NCBI GenBank assembly: GCA_030045295.1 | Contig: JASIGD010000149.1 | Coordinates: 1-5,368 of the forward strand | From: Streptosporangiaceae bacterium | GTDB lineage: Bacteria; Actinomycetota; Actinomycetes; Streptosporangiales; Streptosporangiaceae | Length of the DNA stretch: 5,368 bases | Reading direction: 5' to 3' | Part shown: piece after piece, positions 1-4,867 of the stretch | How the letters are laid out: each line of letters starts with the position of its first letter | Numbering within the stretch: position 1 is the stretch's first letter | Notes under the pieces: model-generated | The model's input: only the letters and a program-made list of their open reading frames with translations | The model's database searches: none | Told to the model about the DNA's origin: nothing | Translations under genes and position numbers: made by a program

Positions 1-60
1 GGCCGGGGCCGCGGGCGGGCACGCGAGCGGGCGTTCCTGCTGACTCCAGGTCCGCAGAGG

Positions 61-1569
61 TCATGACGAGCTGCTCCCTTCGCTGCGCGCGGGCGCTGTG
101 ATCCCGGCCGCGAAATACCCGGGCATGAACCGCGCGGTGACGCACATGATGATCACCCCGATGACCAGCGAGCCGGCGCCAATCAGGAAGATACCGCCTA
201 TTCCGTGGAAGCTGGAGTAGCTGCTGGCGGCCGGCCAGTACGCCTTGATCGACAGGACGAACGCGCCGAGCAGGGTCAGCCCGCCGACCAGCGGCAAGAT
301 CCCCTTGACCAGCAGCGCGTGCGCGCTGGTCAGCAGGTCGCGGCGGAAGAACCAGACGCAGGCGAACCCGGTGAGCCCGTAGTAGAAGGCGATCAGCAGT
401 CCGACCGAGGCCGCCGAGTCGGCCAGCACGTTCTTGGAAGCCGCGGTGAGCAGCACGAAGAACAGTGCCGAAACCGTGCCCATGACGACAGTGGCGACCG
501 TCGGGGTGCGGAACCGGGGGTGCATCCGAGCGAACCAGCCCGGCAGCGCGCGGTGCGCGGACATGGCCAGCACGGCCCGCGCGGTCGGCATGATCGTGGT
601 CTGGGCCGACGCGGCGGTGGAGGTCAGCACGCACAGCACCAGCAGCTTGCCCGGCGTGCTGCCCAGCACGGAGGAGGCCATCGCGCCGAGCACGTCGGTG
701 CTGTGCGCGGCCAGGAACGCGGGCCCGGCGTAGGCCAGCGAAGCGGCGCTGATCACCGCGAAGATCGCGACCAGCATCAGCGTGGCCATGACCGCGGCGC
801 GGCCCGGAGTGCGCGCGGAGTCCTTGGTCTCTTCGTTCACGCTGAGCGCGCAGTCCCATCCCCAGTAGATGAAGACGGCCAGCAGGAAGGAGTTCGAGAG
901 GCTGCCGAACGATCCGGTCCACGGGTTCAGCCAGCCCGCCGACGGGTGCGCGGCCCCGGGCAGCGCGTGCCCCGTCGCCGCCTTCACCAGCGCGACCGCG
1001 GCGAAGACCGTCAGCGCGCCCACCTCGATAACCAGCAGCACCTGTTGCAGGCGAGCGGACACCTCGATTCCCCGGTAGCAGACCCAGGTGAGCAGGGCGA
1101 TGAACACGACGCCCACGGCCGTGACCCAGAAGGTCCCGGCCGCGCCCGCGCCCACCAGTTCCAGGAAGTACCGCCCGGCGATCTGGGACAGGCTGGCCAT
1201 CACGATGACGTCGGCTGCGATGATCCCCCAGCCGCCCATCCATCCCGTCCGGGGCCCGAAGGCGCGCGCCGTCCAGGTGAAGGTGGTGCCGCAGTCCGGG
1301 TCAGCCTTGTTCAGCTCGCGGAACGCGTACGCGATGCAGAGCATCGGCAGGAACGACACGATGAGCGTTCCGGGGCTGTGCACGCCGACGACGGCGACGA
1401 TGAGGCCCAGCGTGGCGGCCATGCTGTAGGCCGGCGCCGTCGACGAGACCGCGATCACCACGCTGGAGATCAGGCCGAGCGCTCCGGCCCGCAGGCCCTT
1501 GTCTGCGGGAGCGGCCGGCCGTGCGGTGTCCGGCGGAGCGACGGGCTCCGCGAGAACGATAGTGGTCAT
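61..1569 (-). CDS. APC-superfamily amino acid/amine permease
   Basis: This predicted 502-residue integral membrane protein probably imports an amino acid or amine by secondary transport at the cytoplasmic membrane. A polar N-terminus (about residues 1-27) precedes roughly 12 hydrophobic segments, near 31-60, 65-84, 112-131, 145-164, 174-195, 226-243, 257-280, 305-325, 357-376, 386-406, 422-441 and 457-478. The first contains the Ser/Thr/Ala-rich break VSSTAPAYSM (41-50), where APC transporters unwind TM1 to bind substrate. The sixth, with WGWDCALSVNEETKDS (236-251), matches the conserved TM6 region and the following loop. Length fits the family. The tail is short and Ser-rich. The frame stays open upstream to 1635, but I chose the ATG at 1567-1569 because the minus strand has AAAGGCGG at 1585-1578 just before it and the added upstream residues look non-coding. 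The gene is divergent from the next one and its promoter region carries inverted repeats. Family assignment is firm; the substrate cannot be read from sequence. Confidence 0.93.
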   Translation of the reverse strand: MTTIVLAEPVAPPDTARPAAPADKGLRAGALGLISSVVIAVSSTAPAYSMAATLGLIVAVVGVHSPGTLIVSFLPMLCIAYAFRELNKADPDCGTTFTWTARAFGPRTGWMGGWGIIAADVIVMASLSQIAGRYFLELVGAGAAGTFWVTAVGVVFIALLTWVCYRGIEVSARLQQVLLVIEVGALTVFAAVALVKAATGHALPGAAHPSAGWLNPWTGSFGSLSNSFLLAVFIYWGWDCALSVNEETKDSARTPGRAAVMATLMLVAIFAVISAASLAYAGPAFLAAHSTDVLGAMASSVLGSTPGKLLVLCVLTSTAASAQTTIMPTARAVLAMSAHRALPGWFARMHPRFRTPTVATVVMGTVSALFFVLLTAASKNVLADSAASVGLLIAFYYGLTGFACVWFFRRDLLTSAHALLVKGILPLVGGLTLLGAFVLSIKAYWPAASSYSSFHGIGGIFLIGAGSLVIGVIIMCVTARFMPGYFAAGITAPARSEGSSSS

Positions 1570-1577
1570 GGTATGTA

Positions 1578-1585
1578 CCGCCTTT
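1578..1585 (-). promoter_or_regulatory. Ribosome binding site of the permease gene
   Basis: The minus strand reads AAAGGCGG 8 nt before the ATG at 1569. It is purine-rich with partial anti-Shine-Dalgarno complementarity, and it favours this ATG over the more upstream in-frame start at 1635. Confidence 0.5.
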
Positions 1586-1617
1586 CGCCCGGCGCGGGGA
1601 TGACCGGTTCTGTCGGT

Positions 1618-1646
1618 ACTGTATCGCAATACCATATCTCTGTACA
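1618..1646 (-). promoter_or_regulatory. Predicted promoter of the permease gene
   Basis: On the minus strand TGTACA (1646-1641, four of six matches to TTGACA) lies 17 nt before TACAGT (1623-1618, a TANNNT -10 hexamer). Transcription would begin near 1611, giving a leader of about 40 nt that includes the AAAGGCGG ribosome site. The spacing is ideal, but the assignment is by eye only. Confidence 0.4.
1621..1632. promoter_or_regulatory. Candidate operator, near-palindrome GTATCGCAATAC
   Basis: This 12-bp sequence is symmetric at all but one base pair (GTAT/ATAC outer arms, GC centre). It overlaps the predicted permease -10 hexamer, where a bound repressor would block polymerase. Its left part, GTATCGCAA, recurs inverted with one change as TTGTGATAC at 1650-1658, so the region may hold two half-sites or two operators. 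No regulator gene is present in the window. Confidence 0.4.
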
Positions 1647-1667
1647 GGTTTGTGATACGAAAACCTG
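1645..1667. repeat. Perfect 7-bp inverted repeat in the permease promoter region
   Basis: CAGGTTT (1645-1651) and AAACCTG (1661-1667) are exact reverse complements separated by 9 nt. The left arm touches the predicted -35 hexamer of the permease promoter. The 23-bp span fits a dimeric helix-turn-helix operator. No T-run follows, so a terminator role is unlikely. It lies upstream of both genes of the divergent pair and could affect either. Confidence 0.45.
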
Positions 1668-1693
1668 AGAAGCTTTCCTGCCGTGCCGTCGGA

Positions 1694-1699
1694 TAGCCT
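1694..1699 (+). promoter_or_regulatory. Candidate -10 hexamer TAGCCT, leaderless type
   Basis: TAGCCT fits TANNNT and lies exactly 7 nt before a GTG at 1707. The two starts flanking 3501-3605 show the same spacing. Transcription would begin at or next to that GTG. No recognisable -35 element is present. It is the best promoter candidate for the small gene at 1751. Confidence 0.4.
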
Positions 1700-1706
1700 G
1701 GCCAGC

Positions 1707-1736
1707 GTGCCCATCGCAGCCGACTGGCCTGAGTAG
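1707..1736 (+). CDS. Possible 9-codon leaderless micro-ORF upstream of the 147-aa gene
   Basis: A GTG placed 7 nt after TAGCCT opens a frame encoding MPIAADWPE and ending at TAG 1734-1736. It is in a different frame from the gene at 1751 and stops 14 nt before that gene's ATG, so ribosomes ending here could re-start there. Short leaderless peptides are common in actinobacteria, and some act in translational coupling or attenuation. The peptide has no run of a single amino acid that would suggest a classical attenuator. A chance occurrence is possible, because so short a frame carries little statistical weight. Confidence 0.25.
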   Translation: MPIAADWPE

Positions 1737-1742
1737 ACCCCT

Positions 1743-1750
1743 GGAGAGAG
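1743..1750 (+). promoter_or_regulatory. Ribosome binding site of the 147-aa gene
   Basis: GGAGAGAG directly precedes the ATG at 1751; the core GGAG ends 4 nt before it. The spacing is short but workable. It supports the 1751 start over the in-frame ATG at 1850, whose own purine-rich stretch (GGGGGAG, 1831-1837) is 12 nt away. Confidence 0.5.
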
Positions 1751-2194
1751 ATGCCCAGACGGGTTAGTCCCTACGGCTCCGCCGTTGACGCCGAGTCCGC
1801 CGCGCTAGCCCGGGGTCGGCCGAGACCCGCGGGGGAGTTGGCCAGCAAGATGACGGCGCGCGATCTCGCCGCCGAGGCAGCGGAGGCCGTCCGGGCGCTG
1901 AACGATCTGACGTCAGGCGGCGCGGAATTCACGCGCCTGGATGACGTCCGCGAGGTCGTGGCGAACCTGCAACGGATGAGTCAGGACCTGCCGCGCCTGT
2001 GCGAGCAGCTGGCCCGCATGGTGGTCGTGCAGCGCGAGGACGGGCAGATCACGCCGGGTCCCGGCCAGGATCCTGACTTCTGGGTCGCCGAGGCGGTCGA
2101 GACCCTCGCGGCAGCCGGCCAGGCCGCGGACATGCTGGCCGCCGCGCTGGCTCAGGCCAGCAAGCTCCTGGCCGAGCTGCGCTCCTCGCCCTGA
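1751..2194 (+). CDS. Small helical protein of unknown function
   Basis: I cannot assign a function to this predicted 147-residue soluble protein. It has no signal peptide or membrane segment. Residues 1-33 are probably disordered (Pro, Arg, Ser, Gly). An Ala/Glu-rich helix follows at about 34-53 (MTARDLAAEAAEAVRALN), a second at about 62-93 with the single Cys84, and a third at about 110-144. The pattern suggests a small helical bundle, possibly dimeric. It resembles, from memory only, short actinobacterial hypothetical proteins beginning near MTARDLA. The first 33 codons use AGA, CTA, TTG and AGT and have slightly fewer G/C third positions than the rest. The ATG at 1850 (114 residues) is therefore a real alternative start, although GGAGAGAG precedes 1751. 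The gene is divergent from the permease and its stop lies 13 nt from that of the convergent peptidase gene. Coding status is likely because G/C third-position bias holds throughout. Confidence 0.75.
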   Translation: MPRRVSPYGSAVDAESAALARGRPRPAGELASKMTARDLAAEAAEAVRALNDLTSGGAEFTRLDDVREVVANLQRMSQDLPRLCEQLARMVVVQREDGQITPGPGQDPDFWVAEAVETLAAAGQAADMLAAALAQASKLLAELRSSP

Positions 2195-2207
2195 CGACAG
2201 AAAACGG

Positions 2208-3500
2208 TCAGAAATCGCCGCGGCAGATGGCGATCAGGCGGTCGAGCACGGCCCCGGCGCTCACCCTGAGCCCGTCGTGCTCGTATTCGCTGGTGACCCA
2301 GGTGCGCAGGCCGCGAATGGCCTGCGCCGTCTGCATCGAGAACTCGCGGTCCACGTACATGTCGTCGTAGTAGACGGCGGCGGCCACGGGCACGTCGTTG
2401 GCCGCCAGGCGCGACCGGTCGTACAGCGGCGGCCAGTCGTCTCGTTCGGCCAGCAGGTCGGCGGCCTCGGACAGCGGGCGCAGCACCGGGTCGGCGTCGA
2501 CCATCCAGGGGTAGATCATCTCGCCGGTGAACAGCAGGGGAGCGGATCCCCGGTGCTCGTCGAGGGCCGGGCCGGGATCGAACTCGGCGAACTCCGCCCT
2601 GACCCGCTGCGCGGACCACCTGGTCGCGAAACCCTGGGCGTACGAAGCCTCGTGCAGCAGCGCGTACAGCGGCGCCGCGGCGAAGCTCAGCCTCGCCTGC
2701 AGCGCGTACAGGAAGGCATCGGATAGCCCGTCGCCCGCGAACGGGTCCTCCAGCAGGTAGTGCAGCGCGTGGCTGCCGGTGCTCTGGCCGAGCACGCCCC
2801 CGAGCGACTGGAAGGCCTGCACCGACAGCGGCGCGCCATCGGGCAGCCGGGCCTCGTGCCGGGACAGGTGCTGGGCGACCAGGCGCGCCCGCTCCACATC
2901 GTCCGGATACCGCTCGTAGTGGGCGGCATTCTTGCGCGCGACCGTGGGATAGGTCTGCCGGTAGACGTCGTCGGCCGTGACCGACAGGCCGGGCAGACCG
3001 CCGGCGATGAATGCCTCGCGGATGCCGTGCGGGGCGAAGGACAGGTAGGTCACCGTGCAGAACCCGCCGAAGCTCTGCCCGAGCACGCTCCACGGCGTAT
3101 CGCCGGCCAGCTCGCGCCTGATCAGCTCGGCGTCCAGCACGATGCTGTCGGCCCGGAAGTGCGTCAAGTAGTCGGCCTGGGCTTTCGCCGAACCCAGCCG
3201 GGCCAGGGTGCGCCGCGTGGCGGGGGTGGACCGGCCGGTGCCGCGCTGGTCGAGCAGCAGCACCCGGTAATCGCTCAGCGCCCGGTCCAGCCAGGACTCC
3301 CGGCCTTCGGGCCGCAGCGCCCCGAATCCGGGGCCGCCCTGCAGGAACAGCAGCCACGGCAGGTCGGCCTCGGCCTTGTCGGCGGCGGCCACCTCGCGAG
3401 CGAACACCTCGATCTGCTCTCCGTCTGGCCTGCCGTGATCGAGCGGGACGCCGAACACGTGATCGGTCAGCACGGTGCCGGGCTGGCGGTAGCTAGTCAC
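2208..3500 (-). CDS. Prolyl aminopeptidase (proline iminopeptidase), alpha/beta-hydrolase
   Basis: This predicted 430-residue cytoplasmic serine peptidase of family S33 would release N-terminal proline, and perhaps other residues, from short peptides. The oxyanion-hole loop is LQGGPGFG (53-60), followed by LLLDQRGTGRST (81-92), the typical strand and turn of this family. The nucleophile elbow is GQSFGG (141-146) with Ser143. Likely remaining triad members are an Asp in YYDDMYVD (377-384) and His408 in YEHDG. Gln54 replaces the His of the commoner HGGPG motif, as I recall for the longer, roughly 425-residue Aeromonas sobria-type enzymes, which this length matches. No signal peptide is seen. 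The frame is open far upstream to 3959, across the neighbouring gene. I chose the GTG at 3498-3500 because family similarity begins near it and TAGCGT lies exactly 7 nt upstream, as in a leaderless transcript. The family call is secure; strict specificity for proline is inferred. Confidence 0.93.
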   Translation of the reverse strand: MTSYRQPGTVLTDHVFGVPLDHGRPDGEQIEVFAREVAAADKAEADLPWLLFLQGGPGFGALRPEGRESWLDRALSDYRVLLLDQRGTGRSTPATRRTLARLGSAKAQADYLTHFRADSIVLDAELIRRELAGDTPWSVLGQSFGGFCTVTYLSFAPHGIREAFIAGGLPGLSVTADDVYRQTYPTVARKNAAHYERYPDDVERARLVAQHLSRHEARLPDGAPLSVQAFQSLGGVLGQSTGSHALHYLLEDPFAGDGLSDAFLYALQARLSFAAAPLYALLHEASYAQGFATRWSAQRVRAEFAEFDPGPALDEHRGSAPLLFTGEMIYPWMVDADPVLRPLSEAADLLAERDDWPPLYDRSRLAANDVPVAAAVYYDDMYVDREFSMQTAQAIRGLRTWVTSEYEHDGLRVSAGAVLDRLIAICRGDF

Positions 3501-3506
3501 GGATCC

Positions 3507-3520
3507 GACGCTACCGCGTC
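3507..3520. repeat. Inverted repeat GACGC-tacc-GCGTC over the peptidase -10 hexamer
   Basis: The perfect 5-bp arms (3507-3511 and 3516-3520) flank 4 nt and cover the TAGCGT hexamer. A small operator here would control the peptidase gene. Arms this short can arise by chance in GC-rich DNA. Confidence 0.3.
3508..3513 (-). promoter_or_regulatory. -10 hexamer TAGCGT of the peptidase gene, leaderless type
   Basis: The minus strand reads TAGCGT (3513-3508), then 7 nt, then the GTG at 3500. This is the classic position for transcription starting at the start codon. There is no good Shine-Dalgarno sequence, which agrees. The context GGTAGCGTCGGATCC matches the mirrored plus-strand promoter at 12 of 15 positions. 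Confidence 0.6.
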
Positions 3521-3560
3521 GGCGCGAGCGGCCCCGGGATCCTGCCCGAAGCCACGTTTT

Positions 3561-3582
3561 CCCGCGGCTCCGCGGCCGCGGG
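3561..3582. repeat. Inverted repeat with three CCGCGG hexamers in the divergent intergenic region
   Basis: CCCGCGG (3561-3567) and CCGCGGG (3576-3582) are perfect 7-bp arms around 8 nt. CCGCGG itself occurs three times, starting at 3562, 3570 and 3576. The element lies where the -35 region of the winged-helix gene would be. It could be an operator or a hairpin; TTTT sits on its left side only, so it is not a plus-strand terminator. GC-rich composition makes such palindromes fairly easy to form. Confidence 0.4.
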
Positions 3583-3592
3583 CCGCCTTGGG

Positions 3593-3598
3593 TAGGGT
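3593..3598 (+). promoter_or_regulatory. -10 hexamer TAGGGT of the winged-helix gene, leaderless type
   Basis: TAGGGT fits TANNNT and is followed by 7 nt and then the ATG at 3606, so transcription should begin at the start codon. No Shine-Dalgarno sequence is needed and no strong one is seen. No clear -35 element is visible. The hexamer fixes the start of a frame that would otherwise remain open far upstream. Confidence 0.6.
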
Positions 3599-3605
3599 CG
3601 GCGCC

Positions 3606-4817
3606 ATGGGCCGCGGAATCCGGAAGGTCGGCGTAGCCGAGCGGCGGGCACGGCTGGCCGTCCGGCATCACCTGGCACCGGGGGAGCGGGCCGGGACCGT
3701 CACCGCCGCGGCGGCGGACATCATCGGGCTGCACGGCACCGACCCCGCGTCGGTCTACCTGGCCGCCCGGGCCCGCGCGGGCCCCATCGACAAGGCGGAC
3801 GTCGAGCACGCGCTGTACGAGGAACGCTCGCTGGTGCGGATGCTCGGCATGCGCCGGACGGTGTTCGTGGTGCCCGCTAGCCTCGTGCCGGTGATCCAGG
3901 CCGCCTGCACCGACCAGATCGCCGAGCGCATGCGGCGCCAGCTCGCCCGGCAGGTTCAAGAGTCGGGCATCGCCACCGACGGGTCGGCCTGGCTCAGCGA
4001 AGTGGGCCAGGCCGCGGTACGCGCGCTCGCCGCGCGGGGCACCGCGACCGGCGCGGAACTTGCCCGGGCCGAACCGCGGCTGCGGGCGCAGATCGTCTAC
4101 GCCGAGGACAAGAGCTACGGCGGCCCGGTCAACCTCACCACCAGGCTGCTCACGCTGCTATCCGCCGAAGGGCTCATTGTCCGCGGCCGCCCCCGCGGCG
4201 GATGGACGTCCACCCAGTTCGAATGGTCGGTCGCCGCGGCCCGCCAGGACCTGTCCGCGACCGCCGCGCGCGCCGACCTGGCCCGCCGGTGGCTCCGGGC
4301 GTTCGGCCCCGCTCTCGTCTCCGACCTGCAATGGTGGGCCGGCTGGACGTCCAGCCAGGCCCGGCAGGCGCTGGCCCAGCTGGACGTCGCCGAGGCGGAT
4401 CTCGACGGAGCGCCGGGCGTCATGCTCGCCGACGACGAGCCGGGGATCACGCCGGACAGGCCGGCGCCCGAGCCGTGGCCGGCGCTGCTGCCCGCCCTCG
4501 ACCCGACTGCCATGGGCTGGCGGGAACGCGGCTGGTACGTCGGTGACCACGGCCCGGCCTTGTTCGACCGGTCCGGGAACATCGGCCCGACGGCCTGGTG
4601 GGACGGCAGGATCGTCGGCGGGTGGGCGCAGCGCAAAGACGGTGAGATCGCGGTCCGGCTGCTCGAGGACGCCGGAGCCGAAGCCGCCGCGGCGATCGCG
4701 GCGGAAGCGCAGCGGCTCCGCGAGTGGATCGGCTCGGACCCGAAGAACCCGGGAACTCCGCGGACCAGGGTCACGCCGCGCTTCCGCACCCCGCTGGAAC
4801 GGGAACTAGCCAGCTGA
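3606..4817 (+). CDS. HTH_42 winged-helix protein, AlkZ/YcaQ-related, with altered active-site motif
   Basis: This predicted 403-residue soluble protein belongs to the winged-helix superfamily that includes the DNA glycosylases AlkZ (Streptomyces sahachiroi, azinomycin resistance) and YcaQ (E. coli, crosslink repair). The N-terminal block GLHGTDPASVYLAARAR (41-57) aligns with the GLQAQ-type active-site region. ALYEERSLVRMLGMRRTVFVV (69-89) matches the helix and hairpin that follow. The C-terminal part shows LLPALDPTAMGW (294-305) and GPTAWWDGRIVGGW (327-340), typical of the family's final beta domain. In AlkZ two glutamines (QxQ) promote base excision; here the equivalent residues read His43-Gly44-Thr45, so standard glycosylase activity is doubtful. 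It may be a divergent glycosylase, a DNA-damage sensor or a DNA-binding regulator. The ATG at 3606 is set by TAGGGT 7 nt upstream and by where similarity begins. It is divergent from the peptidase gene. Family membership is firm; the role is unknown. Confidence 0.9.
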   Translation: MGRGIRKVGVAERRARLAVRHHLAPGERAGTVTAAAADIIGLHGTDPASVYLAARARAGPIDKADVEHALYEERSLVRMLGMRRTVFVVPASLVPVIQAACTDQIAERMRRQLARQVQESGIATDGSAWLSEVGQAAVRALAARGTATGAELARAEPRLRAQIVYAEDKSYGGPVNLTTRLLTLLSAEGLIVRGRPRGGWTSTQFEWSVAAARQDLSATAARADLARRWLRAFGPALVSDLQWWAGWTSSQARQALAQLDVAEADLDGAPGVMLADDEPGITPDRPAPEPWPALLPALDPTAMGWRERGWYVGDHGPALFDRSGNIGPTAWWDGRIVGGWAQRKDGEIAVRLLEDAGAEAAAAIAAEAQRLREWIGSDPKNPGTPRTRVTPRFRTPLERELAS

Positions 4818-4819
4818 CC

Positions 4820-4843
4820 CCGGGCGCCGGAAGACCCCTTTTT
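4820..4843 (+). terminator. Weak possible terminator after the winged-helix gene
   Basis: CCGG-GCG-CCGG (4820-4830) can form only a 4-bp stem, and TTTTT (4839-4843) follows after 8 nt. It lies in the 50-nt gap between two converging genes, where a terminator is expected. The stem is short and the T-run distant, so the evidence is slight. Confidence 0.2.
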
Positions 4844-4867
4844 CCTCGAACGGGCCGCAGGTCGGGC

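Noticed and set aside
1..60. Possible end of a neighbouring gene (plus-strand frame open from the edge to TGA at 41-43) or start of a minus-strand gene (GTG at 22-20)
   Set aside because: Several frames are open and equally G/C-rich at third positions. The stretch is too short to decide, and no terminator or promoter is recognisable in it.
205..1668. A long open frame on the plus strand opposite the permease, with shorter ones nested in the same area
   Set aside because: The products are Arg/Gly/Gln/His-rich with no domain, typical of a reverse-strand shadow in GC-rich DNA. The minus-strand frame encodes a coherent membrane protein with family motifs.
2152..3357. Second minus-strand open frame inside the peptidase gene
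   Set aside because: It is Arg/Ala/Gly/Pro-rich with no recognisable motif and overlaps a well-supported gene in another frame.
2208..3500. Gln in place of His in the oxyanion motif as a sign of an inactive peptidase
   Set aside because: QGGPG is, as I recall, normal in the longer Aeromonas-type prolyl aminopeptidases, and the nucleophile elbow and C-terminal His region are intact.
2760..3605. In-frame upstream extension of the winged-helix frame to 2760
   Set aside because: It runs antisense through the peptidase gene and its composition is low-complexity. Family similarity begins after the ATG at 3606.
3501..3959. In-frame extension of the peptidase frame upstream to 3959
   Set aside because: It runs antisense through the winged-helix gene, its translation does not resemble the family, and the GTG at 3500 has a well-placed TANNNT hexamer.
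4060..4809. Open frames on both strands (also 4115-4789 minus) inside the winged-helix gene
   Set aside because: The translations are Arg/Ser/Pro-rich and lack domains; the real gene has clear family motifs across the same stretch.
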